64,000 bases of DNA from Nocardiopsis sp. CNT312 (GTDB taxonomy: Bacteria > Actinomycetota > Actinomycetes > Streptosporangiales > Streptosporangiaceae): NCBI RefSeq assembly GCF_000515115.1, contig NZ_AZXF01000017.1:62187-126186 (forward strand), read 5' to 3'. Both the position numbers and the translations under genes were made by a program. How positions within the stretch are numbered: position 1 is the first letter of the stretch; each line of letters begins with the position of its first letter. This document shows, piece by piece, positions 45,295 to 58,149 of the stretch. The notes under the pieces were generated by a model that was given only the letters and a program-made list of their open reading frames with translations, had not been told where the DNA came from and searched no databases.

Positions 45295-46434
45295 GTGAAG
45301 TTCCGGGTCGAACGCGACATCCTGGCCGACGCGGTCGCCTGGACCGCGCGCACACTCCCGACACGCCCCTCGGTCCCGGTGCTGGTCGGCATCCTGCTCG
45401 ACGCCGGCGAGTTCGAGGGCCGCCAGCAGGTCCGGCTGTCCGGTTTCGACTACGAGGTCTCCACCCAGGCCTCGGTCGACGTCGAGGTTGAGGAGCCCGG
45501 AACCGTCCTGGTTCCCGGCAAGCTGCTCTCCGAGATCACCCGGAACCTGCCTCCCCAGGCTGTGGAGATCACCACGGACGGCCCGAAGGCCGTCGTCACC
45601 TGCGGCAGCGCCAAGTTCACCCTGACGACGATGCCGGTCGAGGACTACCCGACCCTCCCGGAGATGCCGGGCGTGAGCGGCACCGTCGGCAGCGACGCCT
45701 TCGCCGCCGCGGTCAGCCAGGTCGCCGTCGCCGCCGGTCGGGACGACACCCTGCCGATGCTCACCGGTGTACGCGTCGAGATCGAGGGGGAGACCATCAC
45801 CCTCGCCTCCACCGACCGGTACCGGCTGGCCGTGCGCGAGCTCACCTGGAAGCCGGAGAACCCCGAGCTGTCCGCCGTCGCCCTGGTCCCCGCCAAGACC
45901 CTGCACGACACCGCCAAGTCGCTCACCTCGGGCGCGGAGGTCTCCGTGGCCCTGTCCAACGGCGAGAACGGTGACGGCATGATCGGCTTCGAGGGCGGTG
46001 GCCGCCGGACCACCACCCGCCTGCTCGACGGCGAGTTCCCCAAGTACCGGGCACTGCTGCCGGACAGCTTCAACACCGTCGCCGAGGTCAGCCGCAGCGA
46101 GTTCGTCGAGGCTGTCAAGCGCGTGTCGCTGGTCGCCGAGCGCAACACCCCGCTGCGCCTGGCCTTCAGCCCCGGCAGGCTCGTCCTGGAGGCCGGGACC
46201 GGCGAGGACGCCCAGGCCGTGGAGGTCCTGGAGGCCGAGCTGGACGGCGAGGAGATCCAGATCGCGTTCAACTCGGGCTTCCTGCTCGACGGCCTCGGCG
46301 CCATCGGCACCGACACCGCGCGACTGCACTTCACCACCTCGACCAAGCCGGCGATCCTCACCGGCAAGCCCGCTTCGGAGGACGCCGCCCCCGAATACCG
46401 CTACCTCATCATGCCGGTGCGCCTGTCCGGTTGA
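45295..46434 (+). CDS. dnaN: DNA polymerase III sliding clamp (beta subunit)
   Basis: A 379-aa clamp. The GTG at 45295 gives KFRVERDILADAVAWTARTLPTRPSVPVL, the actinobacterial N-terminus. Two further in-frame GTG codons at 45283 and 45274 lie just upstream; the much longer open frame (to 45025) runs into oriC and is not coding. Three clamp domains follow, with VTCGSAKFTLTTMPVEDYPTLPE, RYRLAVRELTWK and TRLLDGEFPKYRALLP. It ends EYRYLIMPVRL, the C-terminal signature. The ring tethers polymerase to DNA. Confidence 0.96.
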   Translation: MKFRVERDILADAVAWTARTLPTRPSVPVLVGILLDAGEFEGRQQVRLSGFDYEVSTQASVDVEVEEPGTVLVPGKLLSEITRNLPPQAVEITTDGPKAVVTCGSAKFTLTTMPVEDYPTLPEMPGVSGTVGSDAFAAAVSQVAVAAGRDDTLPMLTGVRVEIEGETITLASTDRYRLAVRELTWKPENPELSAVALVPAKTLHDTAKSLTSGAEVSVALSNGENGDGMIGFEGGGRRTTTRLLDGEFPKYRALLPDSFNTVAEVSRSEFVEAVKRVSLVAERNTPLRLAFSPGRLVLEAGTGEDAQAVEVLEAELDGEEIQIAFNSGFLLDGLGAIGTDTARLHFTTSTKPAILTGKPASEDAAPEYRYLIMPVRLSG

Positions 46435-46541
46435 GGAGCCCTCTGTTCGATTGACTGAGATACACCGGAACCGCGTCCGCGGATGACCCCGCGGACCGGT
46501 CGGCACCACCGTGTCCACAGGCGGCGAAGGGGAGCACTGGC

Positions 46542-47444
46542 ATGCAGCTCGGAATGATCGGTCTCGGGAAGATGGGCGGAAACATGGCCGCCCGGCTCCG
46601 TGAGAAGGGCCACGAGGTCGTCGGCTACGACGTGGCCTCGGACGAACGCGACGCGGACAGCCTGACCGACCTGTTGGCCCGGCTCGACGCGCCGCGCACC
46701 GTGTGGGTGATGGTCCCCTCGGGCGACCCCACCGCCGCCACCGTCCGCCAGCTCGGCGAGCTGCTCTCCGAGGGCGACCTCGTCGTTGAGGGCGGCAACT
46801 CCCACTACGTGGACGACCGGACCCGCGCTGAGGAACTGGGCGCGGAGGGTATCGGCTACCTCGACGTCGGCGTCAGCGGCGGTGTCTGGGGACGCCGCAA
46901 CGGCTACGGGATCATGGTCGGCGGGGCGGCCGAACACGTCGAGCGGGTCCGCCCCGTCTTCGAGGCCCTCACCCCCGACGAGGGCGGCTTCGTGCACGCC
47001 GGGGCGGTCGGCGCCGGACACTTCGTCAAGATGGTGCACAACGGCATCGAGTACGGCATGATGCAGTCCCTCGCCGAGGGCTACGAGCTCATGGCCGCGT
47101 CCGGCATCGTCGAGGACATCCCGGGCACGTTCGACAGTTGGCGAGAGGGGACCGTGGTCCGCTCCTGGCTGCTCGACCTGCTGGGCCGCGCTCTGGAAGA
47201 GGACCCGAACCTGTCCGGGCTACGCGGTTACGCAGCCGACTCCGGAGAGGGGCGCTGGACGGTGCAGGCGGCCGTGGACCACGCGGTCCCCACCCCCGCC
47301 ATCACCGCCGCGCTCTACGCCCGCTTCGCCTCCCGCCAGGACGACAGTCCGGCCATGAAGGTGGTGGCGGCCCTGCGCAACCAGTTCGGCGGCCACGCGG
47401 TCACCAAATCCGATCCGGACCCGCGGAAGGCCTCCCGGGACTGA
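46542..47444 (+). CDS. gnd: 6-phosphogluconate dehydrogenase (short, decarboxylating type)
   Basis: A 300-aa enzyme: 6-phosphogluconate + NAD(P)+ gives ribulose 5-phosphate + CO2. The Rossmann start is QLGMIGLGKMGGNMAARLREKGHEVVGYD. The substrate loop is LDVGVSGGVWGRRNGYGIMVGG. The catalytic Lys is in GAGHFVKMVHNGIEYGMMQ. It is the short GndA/YqeC-like form, about 300 aa against about 470 for the long form. In many actinobacteria this gene sits between dnaN and recF as here. Confidence 0.94.
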   Translation: MQLGMIGLGKMGGNMAARLREKGHEVVGYDVASDERDADSLTDLLARLDAPRTVWVMVPSGDPTAATVRQLGELLSEGDLVVEGGNSHYVDDRTRAEELGAEGIGYLDVGVSGGVWGRRNGYGIMVGGAAEHVERVRPVFEALTPDEGGFVHAGAVGAGHFVKMVHNGIEYGMMQSLAEGYELMAASGIVEDIPGTFDSWREGTVVRSWLLDLLGRALEEDPNLSGLRGYAADSGEGRWTVQAAVDHAVPTPAITAALYARFASRQDDSPAMKVVAALRNQFGGHAVTKSDPDPRKASRD

Positions 47445-47507
47445 CCTCCGTGCTCCGCCCCGACGGACACCCCCACCGCACCGACGACCGTCCCGGAGGA
47501 GGACCGG

Positions 47508-48641
47508 ATGTACGTTTCCCATCTGCAACTGGTCGATTTCCGGTCGTACGCGGACGCCCTGGTGGAACTCGGACCCGGGGTGAGCGTGTTCGTCGGGGCC
47601 AACGGGGAGGGTAAGACCAACCTCGTCGAGGCGGTCGGGTACGTGGCCTCCCTGGCGAGCCACCGCGTCTCCACGGACGCGCCGCTGATCCGGCGGGAGG
47701 CGCCGCGGGCGATCATCCGAGCCAAGGTCGTACGTGACGAGCGGTCCATGGTGGTGGACCTCGAACTCAACCCCGGACGCGCCAACCGCGCCCGCGTCAA
47801 CCAGTCGGCCGTGGGGCGCCCGCGCGAGGTCCTGGGCATCCTGCGCACCGTCCTGTTCGCCCCCGAGGACCTGGCCCTGGTCAAGGGCGACCCCGGGGAG
47901 CGGCGTCGCTTCCTCGACGACCTCCTGGTGGCGCGCGCACCGCGGATGGCGGGTGTGCGCTCGGACTACGACCGGGTGCTCAAACAGCGCAACGCCTTGC
48001 TGAAGTCGGCCTCGGCGCGGATCTTCCGGCAGCGCTCCACACCCGATCTGAGCACCCTGGACGTGTGGGACGAGCACCTGGCCGAGGCCGGGGCCGAACT
48101 CCTCGCGGCCCGCTTGGCTCTGGTGGAGGAGCTCCGGCCGCGCGTCGCGCAGGCCTACGCGGGACTGACCGACACCGGTGGCCCCGCGGCGCTCTCCTAC
48201 CGCTGCTCGGCCGTCGAGGAGGGCGCGGAGCCCCCCGCCGAGCGGCCACCGCTCGCCGATGCCCTGCGCGCCGCGATGGCCAACGCGCGGGACCGGGAGC
48301 TCCAGCGCGGGATCAGCCTCGTGGGGCCGCACCGCGACGAGCTCCACCTCAGGCTCGGCGACCTGCCCGCCAAGGGCTACGCGAGCCAGGGGGAGTCCTG
48401 GTCCTACGCCCTGGCGCTCAGGCTGGCCTCGTTCGACCTCCTGAGATCGGACGGTGACGACCCCGTCCTGATCCTCGACGACGTGTTCTCCGAACTGGAC
48501 GACGAGCGCCGCCGCCGCTTGGCCGAGGGGGTGCGCGGTGCCGAGCAGGTGCTGGTGACCGCGGCGGTGCCCGACGACATCCCCGCCGAACTGGACGGGG
48601 CCCGGTTCGGCGTGACGGAAGGGGAGGTCGGACGTGTCTGA
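47508..48641 (+). CDS. recF: DNA replication and repair protein RecF
   Basis: A 377-aa SMC-like ATPase that binds gaps and loads RecA with RecO/RecR. It has [20 protein letters not shown], Walker [17 protein letters not shown] (about residue 31), [20 protein letters not shown], the signature region [19 protein letters not shown] and Walker [21 protein letters not shown]. The ATG at 47508 follows GGAGGAC. Its end overlaps the next gene by 8 bases. Confidence 0.96.
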   Translation: MYVSHLQLVDFRSYADALVELGPGVSVFVGANGEGKTNLVEAVGYVASLASHRVSTDAPLIRREAPRAIIRAKVVRDERSMVVDLELNPGRANRARVNQSAVGRPREVLGILRTVLFAPEDLALVKGDPGERRRFLDDLLVARAPRMAGVRSDYDRVLKQRNALLKSASARIFRQRSTPDLSTLDVWDEHLAEAGAELLAARLALVEELRPRVAQAYAGLTDTGGPAALSYRCSAVEEGAEPPAERPPLADALRAAMANARDRELQRGISLVGPHRDELHLRLGDLPAKGYASQGESWSYALALRLASFDLLRSDGDDPVLILDDVFSELDDERRRRLAEGVRGAEQVLVTAAVPDDIPAELDGARFGVTEGEVGRV

Positions 48642-49161
48642 CGGTCGTCCACAGCCTGTGCACACTCCTGGCCCCCCCAGTCCCTCCGGTCCACAGCCTG
48701 CGGGCTCCGCCGCCCCACCCCCGGCCTCCGGTGCCGACCTGGCCCGCCAGGCCCTGGCACGGGCCAAGGCCGAGGCCCGCGAGCGAGGGGCGGTGCCCAG
48801 GGGCATGCCGCGCAGGCGCGGACGCGGCCGGATCCGGTCGCGCAACGAGCCCCAGTTGTTCGGTGACGCGGTGCGGACCTGGCTCATCGAGCACGGGTGG
48901 CAGGAGCAGGTCGCGATCGGCGGTGTGTTCGGCCGCTGGGCGGACATCGTCGGTGAGTTCAACGCTGAACACCTGCGGCCGGAGAGCTACGAGGACGGTG
49001 AACTGGTGGTCGTCGCCGACTCCCCCACCATGGCGGCCCACGCCCGGGCGATGTCGTTGGACCTGATCCGTCGCCTGAACGAGGAGTTGGGCGAGGGGAC
49101 GGTCGTGTCCCTCGACGTCAGGAACCCCGGCTTCCGGCGCCGGGGGCCCCACCGGCGTTGA
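48634..49161 (+). CDS. DUF721 protein, DciA-like helicase loader
   Basis: A 175-aa protein with a GTG start overlapping the recF end. The first 65 residues are Pro/Arg-rich and disordered. Residues 75-160 form the DUF721 domain: [78 protein letters not shown]721 (DciA) is known to bind DnaB and act as the ancestral loader in bacteria without DnaC/DnaI. The recF-dciA-gyrB order is typical of actinobacteria. Confidence 0.9.
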   Translation: MSDGRPQPVHTPGPPSPSGPQPAGSAAPPPASGADLARQALARAKAEARERGAVPRGMPRRRGRGRIRSRNEPQLFGDAVRTWLIEHGWQEQVAIGGVFGRWADIVGEFNAEHLRPESYEDGELVVVADSPTMAAHARAMSLDLIRRLNEELGEGTVVSLDVRNPGFRRRGPHRR

Positions 49162-51447
<2,286 letters not shown>

Positions 51448-51453
51448 TCCGTG

Positions 51454-51488
51454 CCGCCCGGACCGTCCCCCCGGGACGGTCCGGGCGG
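51454..51488 (+). terminator. Hairpin between gyrB and gyrA
   Basis: A perfect 16-bp stem (51454-51469 with 51473-51488) with a 3-nt loop, beginning 7 bases after the gyrB stop and ending 43 bases before gyrA. Confidence 0.75.
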
Positions 51489-51531
51489 GAGAACCACGCT
51501 CAACGCAGCTTCGTAGAAGGGATCGACATCC

Positions 51532-54105
51532 GTGGCGGATGCGAACAACCCCGACTCCCCCGAGGGCACGGACTCCGCTCTGGAGGCGCCGACACGTGAC
51601 CGGATCGAACCGGTCGACATCCAGGTCGAGATGCAGCGCAGCTACCTCGACTACGCGATGTCCGTCATCGTGGGGCGCGCCCTGCCGGACGTGCGAGACG
51701 GCCTCAAGCCGGTCCACCAGCGCGTGCTCTACGCCATGTACGACGGCGGATACCGCCCCGACCGCGGCTTCTTCAAGTGCGCGCGTGTCGTCGGCGACGT
51801 CATGGGCAACTACCACCCGCACGGCGACAGCGCCATCTACGACACCCTGGTGCGCCTGGCCCAGTGGTGGTCGATGCGGATGCCGCTGGTCGATCCCAAC
51901 GGCAACTTCGGCTCGCCGGGCAACGACCCGGCGGCCGCCATGCGCTACACCGAGTGCAAGCTGGCACCGCTGGCCATGGAGATGCTCCGGGACATCGACA
52001 AGGAGACCGTCGACTTCCGGCCCAACTACGACGGCCGTTCCTCAGAGCCCGTCGTGCTCCCCGCCCGCTTCCCGAACCTGCTCGTCAACGGTTCGTCGGG
52101 CATCGCGGTCGGTATGGCCACCAACATCCCTCCCCACAACCTTCGGGAGGTCGCCGAGGGCGTCTACTGGTACCTCGACCACCCCGACACCGATGACGAG
52201 ACGCTTCTGGACGCTCTCATCGAGCGGGTGAAGGGTCCCGACTTCCCCACCCGCGGGCTCATCGTCGGCAAGCGCGGGATCGAGGAGGCCTACCGGACCG
52301 GGCGCGGCTCCATCACGATGCGGGCCGTCGTCGAGGTCGAGGAGGACGCCCGTGGCCGTCAGACGCTGGTCGTCACCGAGCTGCCCTACCAGGTCAACCC
52401 GGACAACCTCGCGCTGAAGATCGCCGACCTGGTCAAGGACGGCAAGATGACCGGCATCGCCGACGTGCGGGACGAGAGCAGCGGCCGTACCGGCCAGCGC
52501 CTGGTGATCGTGCTCAAGCGCGACGCCGTGGCCAAGGTGGTGCTCAACAACCTCTACAAGCACACCCAGCTCCAGGAGACCTTCGGCGCGAACATGCTCG
52601 CGCTGGTCGACGGGGTGCCGCGGACCCTGCGTCTGGACCAGATGGTCCGGCATTGGGTCGAGCACCAGATCGAGGTCATCCTCCGGCGCACCAGGTACCT
52701 GCTGCGCAAGGCCGAGGAGCGGGCGCACATCCTGCGCGCCCTGCTGAGGGCGATGGACCGGATCGACGAGGTCATCAGCCTCATCCGCGCCAGTGCCTCC
52801 GCCGACGAGGCGCGCACGGGCCTGATGGGTCTGCTGGAGATCGACGACGTCCAGGCCCGCGCCATCCTCGACATGCAGTTGCGCAAGCTGGCCGCGTTGG
52901 AGCGCAACCAGTTGATGTCGGAGTACGACGAGCTCATGGCGCAGATCGCCGACTACAACGACATCCTGGAGAACGAGGCCCGTCAGCGTAGGATCGTCCG
53001 CGCCGAGCTCGCCGAGATCGTCGACAAGTACGGCGACGAGCGGCGCACGCACATCGTCCCCTTCGAGGGTGACATGCGTATGGAGGACTTCATCGCCGAG
53101 GAGGACGTGGTCGTCACGATCTCCCGCGGCGGGTACGCCAAGCGCACGCGGATCGACAACTACCGTGCGCAGAAGCGCGGCGGCAAGGGTGTGCGCGGGG
53201 CGCAGCTCAAGCAGGACGACATCGTCCAGCACTTCTTCGTCACCACCACCCACCACTGGATCCTGTGCTTCACGAACCAGGGCCGGGTGTACCGGATGAA
53301 GGCCTACGAGCTGCCGGAGGCGGCCCGGGACGCGCGCGGCCAGCACGTGGCGAACCTGCTGCCGTTCCAGCCGGACGAGCAGATCGCCCAGATCATGGCC
53401 CTGCGCGACTACGAGGCCGCGCCGTACCTGGTACTCGCCACGCGCGAGGGCCTGGTGAAGAAGTCGCGCCTGGAGGACTTCGACTCGGCCCGTTCGGCGG
53501 GGATCATCGCGATCAACCTGCGCGAGGGCGACGAGTTGATCGCCGCGCGGCTGACCTTCCCCGACGACGACCTCCTGCTGATCTCCAGCGACGCCCAGGC
53601 GATCCGCTTTCCCGCCTCCGACGAGTCGCTGCGGCCGATGGGCCGCGCGACCAGCGGCGTGATCGGGATGCGGTTCCTGGAGGGCGACTACCTCTTGAGC
53701 ATGGACGTCATCCGGGGCGGCGACGGCGCCACCGACGTCTTGGTCGCGACGGAGAACGGCTACGCCAAGCGCACCCCGGCCGAGCAGTACCCGGTGCAGA
53801 ACCGCGGCGGTAAGGGTGTGTTGACAGCCAAGGTCGTGGAACTGCGCGGCAAGCTCGTCGGTGCGATGATGGTCGACCCCGACGTGGACGAGATCTTCGC
53901 GATCACCTCCAACGGCGGGGTGATCCGCACCAACGTGGCCGAGGTGAAGCGGTCCGGCCGTACCACGATGGGCGTTCGGCTGATGAACCTGAACAAGGGC
54001 AACAAGATCGTGGCGTGTGCACGCAACCAAGAGGCTCAAGAGGAGGCCGAAGTCGACGACACGGTCTCTGGCGCGGTCTCTGAGCAAGGTGGGTCTGAGG
54101 TCTAG
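51532..54105 (+). CDS. gyrA: DNA gyrase subunit A
   Basis: An 857-aa subunit that cuts and rejoins DNA. It has [33 protein letters not shown], the quinolone region [19 protein letters not shown] (Ser and Asp at the positions where resistance changes occur, i.e. the susceptible form), and the catalytic Tyr in AMRYTECKL. The beta-pinwheel C-terminal domain has the GyrA-box [12 protein letters not shown] and repeats such as [12 protein letters not shown]. No mini-intein at the usual site. The GTG start is at 51532. Confidence 0.98.
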   Translation: MADANNPDSPEGTDSALEAPTRDRIEPVDIQVEMQRSYLDYAMSVIVGRALPDVRDGLKPVHQRVLYAMYDGGYRPDRGFFKCARVVGDVMGNYHPHGDSAIYDTLVRLAQWWSMRMPLVDPNGNFGSPGNDPAAAMRYTECKLAPLAMEMLRDIDKETVDFRPNYDGRSSEPVVLPARFPNLLVNGSSGIAVGMATNIPPHNLREVAEGVYWYLDHPDTDDETLLDALIERVKGPDFPTRGLIVGKRGIEEAYRTGRGSITMRAVVEVEEDARGRQTLVVTELPYQVNPDNLALKIADLVKDGKMTGIADVRDESSGRTGQRLVIVLKRDAVAKVVLNNLYKHTQLQETFGANMLALVDGVPRTLRLDQMVRHWVEHQIEVILRRTRYLLRKAEERAHILRALLRAMDRIDEVISLIRASASADEARTGLMGLLEIDDVQARAILDMQLRKLAALERNQLMSEYDELMAQIADYNDILENEARQRRIVRAELAEIVDKYGDERRTHIVPFEGDMRMEDFIAEEDVVVTISRGGYAKRTRIDNYRAQKRGGKGVRGAQLKQDDIVQHFFVTTTHHWILCFTNQGRVYRMKAYELPEAARDARGQHVANLLPFQPDEQIAQIMALRDYEAAPYLVLATREGLVKKSRLEDFDSARSAGIIAINLREGDELIAARLTFPDDDLLLISSDAQAIRFPASDESLRPMGRATSGVIGMRFLEGDYLLSMDVIRGGDGATDVLVATENGYAKRTPAEQYPVQNRGGKGVLTAKVVELRGKLVGAMMVDPDVDEIFAITSNGGVIRTNVAEVKRSGRTTMGVRLMNLNKGNKIVACARNQEAQEEAEVDDTVSGAVSEQGGSEV

Positions 54106-54126
54106 ACTGCACCTTAGGTCCTTTTG

Positions 54127-54161
54127 GTCCCGCAGGGTTCCGGTCGCGAACCTTGCGGGAC
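54127..54161 (+). terminator. Terminator of gyrA
   Basis: A 14-bp stem with one G-U pair (54127-54140 with 54148-54161), 22 bases after the gyrA stop. It may be a partial terminator because the DUF3566 gene follows on the same strand. Confidence 0.65.
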
Positions 54162-54212
54162 GCCTCTTGCGCCATTCACCCGTCTCAACGAAAGTCCAGC
54201 GGTAGCGTTTCT

Positions 54213-55073
54213 ATGTCTGACAAGCAGCGGAACACCTCCACCAACGAATCCGACACGGACACGCCGACGACCGCGAAGGACGAGGCGGTGGCGGACCGGG
54301 CTCCGGTCGACGGGGCCGACACGGTGGCGGTGGCCACCAAGTCCTCCTTCCCCGGCCGGGATGAGGACGGGCCCGGCCAGGGGCCGGAGACGCGGGACGA
54401 CGCGGTCGAGGCTCCGGCCGTGACCACGTCCTCCGGCGGTTCCGACACCGGTGGGGCCACCTCCGCGGAGAAGCCCTCCGAGGAGAGCGAGGGTGGGGAA
54501 CCGGAAGCCGGCTCCCCCGGCCGGGGCGCCGCGTCCGAAGCGACGGGCTCCTCCGCGACGAAGAAGAAGGAGGAGGCCGTGGACACGCGTTCCGACCAAT
54601 CCACCGGGGACACCGAAGGGCCGGGGGGAACAGAAGTGACCGAGTCCAAGACGGCGGCCGCCAAACAGCCGAGCGCCGTGAAGGCGACGCTGTCGAGCCG
54701 CAGGGCGCACCTGACGGTCTCCCGCGTGGAACCCTGGTCGGTGATGAAGTACAGCTTCGTGGTGTCGCTGGTGTGCTTCATCGTCCTGTTCGTGGCGGTC
54801 GTGGTCATCTACACGACCCTGTCGATGCTGGGTGTCTTCGACGAGCTCTCCAACATGATGACGGCGCTCCTGGAGGGCGACGGCAGTGAGGACGAGCTCG
54901 GCCTCAACCCGTCCGCGTGGTTCTCGCCCGGCCGGGTCCTCGGCTACACCGGCGTGGTCGGTGCACTGAACATCGTGCTCATCACCGCGCTGGCCACCGT
55001 GGGCGCGATGCTGTACAACCTGGTTGCCGACCTGGTCGGTGGCATCGACCTCACACTGACCGAGGCTGAGTAG
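54213..55073 (+). CDS. DUF3566 transmembrane protein
   Basis: A 286-aa protein. The first 155 residues are a disordered Asp/Glu/Thr/Ser-rich region. From residue about 165 the DUF3566 domain begins: RRAHLTVSRVEPWSVMKYSFVVSLVCFIVLFVAVVVIY (first helix), then a segment facing outward (LSMLGVFDELSNMMTALL), then a second helix (GYTGVVGALNIVLITALATVGAMLYNLVADLVGG). It follows gyrA in most actinobacteria; its role is unknown. The disordered tail is long for the family. Confidence 0.88.
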   Translation: MSDKQRNTSTNESDTDTPTTAKDEAVADRAPVDGADTVAVATKSSFPGRDEDGPGQGPETRDDAVEAPAVTTSSGGSDTGGATSAEKPSEESEGGEPEAGSPGRGAASEATGSSATKKKEEAVDTRSDQSTGDTEGPGGTEVTESKTAAAKQPSAVKATLSSRRAHLTVSRVEPWSVMKYSFVVSLVCFIVLFVAVVVIYTTLSMLGVFDELSNMMTALLEGDGSEDELGLNPSAWFSPGRVLGYTGVVGALNIVLITALATVGAMLYNLVADLVGGIDLTLTEAE

Positions 55074-55116
55074 GCCAGGCCGCGTCCCGCGCAGCGGGAC
55101 GGGAGTAGAGCACCTC

Positions 55117-55151
55117 GCGGAGCCCGAGCCCCTACCGGGGCCGGGCTCCGC
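55117..55151. terminator. Bidirectional terminator between the DUF3566 and PoxB-like genes
   Basis: A stem of about 15 bp with one bulge (55117-55132 with 55137-55151) between convergent genes. A smaller GTCCCGC-GCA-GCGGGAC hairpin lies at 55084-55100. Confidence 0.7.
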
Positions 55152-55172
55152 GCAGTCGGAGCGGACGCGGGG

Positions 55173-56960
55173 TCATCGCGGCCCCGGGATGAACTCCTGG
55201 GCCTTGCTCTTGACGCCCTCCTTGACGACCGCCCAGGCTTCCGGGTCGCCCTTGAGCAGCGCCGCCGTCATACTCTCCATCTGGTCCAGGGTCGCGTGCG
55301 GCGGGATGGGCGGTATGGCGGGGTCTGTGACGAACTCGACCACGCAGGGGCGGTCCGCGTTCAGCGCCCGTCGCCAGGCGTCGGCCACCTCACTTGGATC
55401 CTCGATCCGAGCTCCGGCCAGCCCCATGTCCCTGGCGATCTGGGCGTAGGGCAGGTCGGGGATGCGCTGTGAGGGCGTGAACCGCGGTGTTCCACCCATC
55501 GCACGCAGTTCCCAGGTGACCTGGTTGAGGTCACCGTTGTTGAGGACCCCGATGACCACACGGGGGTCCTCCCACTCGTGCCAGTAGTGCGCCAGGGTGA
55601 TCAGCTCGTTGATACCGCTCATCTGCATCGCGCCGTCACCGACGAGAGCGATCACCGGTCGGTTCGGATGAGCGAACTTGGCCCCCGTCGCGTACGGCGT
55701 GCCCGGGCACATCGTGGCCAGGGTGCCCGACAGGGAGCCGCGCATGCCCGTGCGGAAGCGCAGGTAGCGCGCGTACCAGTTGGCAGCCGAACCGGAGTCG
55801 GACGTCACGATCACATCGTCGGGCAGCAGCGGCGACAGTTCGTGGAAGACACGCTGGGGGTTGATCGGCTCGGCGTCGACCATGGCACGCCGTCCGAGCA
55901 CCTCCCACCAGCGTTCGACGTCGTCCTCGATCTTCTCCCGCCACGAGCCGTCGGTCTTCCGTTCGAGGAGCGGAAGGAGGGCCTGTAGGGTTCGGGCCGC
56001 GTCGCCGACCAGATTGCACTCGAACGGGTATCGCATCCCGAGCATCGTCGGGTCGATGTCGATCTGGACCGCCCGCGCCTGGTCGAAGGCGGGCAGGAAC
56101 TGGCTGTACGGCAGATTCGAGCCGACGACCAGCAGCGTGTCGCAGTCCCGCATCATCTCGTAGGAAGGCCGGGTGCCCAGCAGCCCGATGGAGCCGGTCA
56201 CGAACGGCAGGTCGTCCGGGAGGACGTCCTTGCCGAGCAGGGCCTTGGCCACCCCCGCACCGAGGACGTCCGCCACCTCGGTCAGCTCCCCCGGTGCCCC
56301 CCGGGCGCCCTGGCCCGCCAGGATCGCGACGCGTTCGCCCGAGTTGAGGACCTCGGCGGCCCTGGCCAGCCCCTCGGCCGACGGCACTGTCTCGGTGTCG
56401 GAGAGCCCGAGGCTGGAGGGCACCATCTTGAACTCGTGTCTGGGCGGCGAGTACTCCAGGTCCTGCACGTCCGCCGGGATGATGAGTGCGGTCACGGTCC
56501 GCCGCGAGACCGCTGTGCGGATGGCCCGGTCCAGGACGTTGGGCAGTTGCTCGGGGACGGTGACCATCTGGAGGTAGTCGCTCGCCACATCCTTGTACAG
56601 CGAGAGCAGGTCGATCTCCTGCTGGTAGGAGCCTCCCATCGCGCTGCGCGCCGTTTGGCCGATGATCGCCACCACCGGTACGTGGTCGAGTTTGGCGTCG
56701 TAGAGGCCGTTGAGCAGGTGGACGGCGCCGGGGCCGGAGGTGGCGGCACACACGCCGACCCGCCCGGAGAACTTCGCGTACCCGGTCGCCTCGAACGCGG
56801 CCAGCTCCTCATGCCTGGACTGGATGAAGCGGGGCCGGTCCTCCGCCCGTCCCCAGGCTCCGAGCAGGCTGTTGATGCCGTCGCCCGCGTAGGAGAAGAC
56901 GTGCTCGACCTCCCACTCGCGCAGCCGCTTCAGCACGTAGTCGGACACCATGTCGGCCAT
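55173..56960 (-). CDS. Thiamine-diphosphate enzyme of the pyruvate oxidase/PoxB type
   Basis: A 595-aa protein with three ThDP domains. PYR: EHVFSYAGDGINSLLGAWGR and RHEELAAFEATGYAKFSGR with the catalytic Glu, then ATSGPGAVHLLNGLYDAKLD. Central domain: AILAGQGARGAPGEL. PP: ALVGDGAMQMSGINELITLAHYWHEWEDPRVVIGVLNNGDLNQVTW with the GDG...NN cofactor motif. The sequence fits bacterial 'thiamine pyrophosphate-requiring' PoxB/acetolactate-synthase-like proteins. A FAD-dependent pyruvate oxidase or dehydrogenase is the most likely activity. The ATG at 56960 follows GAGAGGA. Confidence 0.85.
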   Translation of the reverse strand: MADMVSDYVLKRLREWEVEHVFSYAGDGINSLLGAWGRAEDRPRFIQSRHEELAAFEATGYAKFSGRVGVCAATSGPGAVHLLNGLYDAKLDHVPVVAIIGQTARSAMGGSYQQEIDLLSLYKDVASDYLQMVTVPEQLPNVLDRAIRTAVSRRTVTALIIPADVQDLEYSPPRHEFKMVPSSLGLSDTETVPSAEGLARAAEVLNSGERVAILAGQGARGAPGELTEVADVLGAGVAKALLGKDVLPDDLPFVTGSIGLLGTRPSYEMMRDCDTLLVVGSNLPYSQFLPAFDQARAVQIDIDPTMLGMRYPFECNLVGDAARTLQALLPLLERKTDGSWREKIEDDVERWWEVLGRRAMVDAEPINPQRVFHELSPLLPDDVIVTSDSGSAANWYARYLRFRTGMRGSLSGTLATMCPGTPYATGAKFAHPNRPVIALVGDGAMQMSGINELITLAHYWHEWEDPRVVIGVLNNGDLNQVTWELRAMGGTPRFTPSQRIPDLPYAQIARDMGLAGARIEDPSEVADAWRRALNADRPCVVEFVTDPAIPPIPPHATLDQMESMTAALLKGDPEAWAVVKEGVKSKAQEFIPGPR

Positions 56961-57017
56961 GGCGGTTCCTCTCCCGGGACCGCGATCACGCGACACCGTC
57001 CCGTCGCATCGCAACAC

Positions 57018-57908
57018 CGTTGGCCTTCAGTAGGTGTGACTACCCAGGTCACGGCGGTGCATTCGTCTTGGCAGGGCCGGACTCCGACACCGGCCCCCTC
57101 GCCCGTGTGTTCGTCCTCCGGTCCGGCGACGCACGTTTGCCCGGAGCCGGGCCCGGTGAGGGCTCTGCGCGGGTGCCGCACGACCGACGGGGGACCCCAT
57201 GGGCGGACGGGGGACCTCGCAAACGAGGATCCCCGTTGACGCGCGCTCGCGCTCCGGTGTCGGCGACCACCGCGGGTTCGTCGAGCGCGCCGCCGACCTG
57301 GTATTCCGTTACGGGGGTTCGCCCCCCGTCCGTTTCAGTGACGTTCTGCGCAGGCACGGGTCGCGTAGCGGAGAGTGACGAGGACGCCGCCCCGCTCTCG
57401 GAACGGGTTCTCACGCTGGCGGAGTTCCTCGGCCGTCGCGCCCCGCACTGGCGGCCACCCAGGTCGGACCGTGCCGCCGTCGTGCGGGACCTGCTTTCGC
57501 GGACCGATGCTGGCTCCTGGAGCGTCCGCGGGCGGCGACTGTGGCCGCGATCCACGGTCTGGAGCTTCCGGAGCACCGTGCCCCTACCTGCGCCGCCACG
57601 CGGTGCTGGTCCCACCCGGCCCGCGGCACATGGAGTGGTTCCACGACCACGCGCGCATCGAGGCGCTCCTCCGCGACGGCGCTGATCCGCCACGTGACGT
57701 TTCCCCGTGGCCGCCCCCGGTCTGCCCGGTCACGGGTTGCGTTTCAGGACGGTCGACGCCGAGCGGTAACGCGTGGGCTGAAGCACTCGGGGAGCCCCAT
57801 AAAATAGGAGGTGAAGCGGGGCACGGATCGCCGGGTCCCGCTCCTGCCCGCACAGTGGAACCGGTTCGCTCCGGTCTCGCCGATGCGGTAGAGTTCCATC
57901 CGGAACGA
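57018..57908. other. 890-base interval without an intact gene
   Basis: This lies between the divergent PoxB-like gene and tRNA-Ile. Apart from a possible Fe-S oxidoreductase fragment at 57365-57510 I see no gene. Open frames are interrupted and lack ribosome sites. Confidence 0.5.
57365..57510 (+). pseudogene. Possible fragment of a FAD/Fe-S oxidoreductase (GlcF-like C-terminus)
   Basis: One frame reads ESDEDAAPLSERVLTLAEFLGRRAPHWRPPRSDRAAVV. This resembles the stretch before the CCG/HCHQHA part of FAD-binding plus 4Fe-4S oxidoreductases (R--TLAEFL-----W-PP---R-AVVQ-HCHQHA). The expected Cys-containing continuation is missing. It is only a short similarity, recalled rather than searched, and no flanking domain is preserved. 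Confidence 0.3.
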
Positions 57909-57982
57909 GGGCGTATAGCTCAGTCGGTTAGAGCGCATCCCTGATAAGGATGAGGCCCCAGGTTCAAGTCCTGGTACGCCCA
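57909..57982 (+). tRNA. tRNA-Ile (GAT anticodon)
   Basis: 74 nt. Acceptor GGGCGTA/TACGCCC with discriminator A at 57982; D-arm AGCTCAGTCGGTTAGAGC; anticodon loop CTGATAA giving GAT; T-arm GGTTCAAGTCC. No CCA is encoded. A tRNA-Ile downstream of gyrA-DUF3566 is usual in actinobacteria, though here a ThDP gene separates them. Confidence 0.97.
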
Positions 57983-57999
57983 CCCAGATTTTCCTGGTC

Positions 58000-58036
58000 A
58001 GAGCCTTGCTTCTCCACTCAGAGAGCAGGGCTCTTT
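58000..58036 (+). terminator. Terminator of tRNA-Ile
   Basis: An 11-bp stem AGAGCCTTGCT/AGCAGGGCTCT with one G-U pair (58000-58010 with 58024-58034), followed by TTCTCGTT. Confidence 0.7.
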
Positions 58037-58149
58037 CTCGTTCGACCGTCATTTGACCGTGGGACCCCACGGCATCCCCTGTCAGAACACGTACTCCCCC
58101 GGCACTGAACGGCACCGGCCGGACGCGAAGTCGACAACAGATCGGATGG

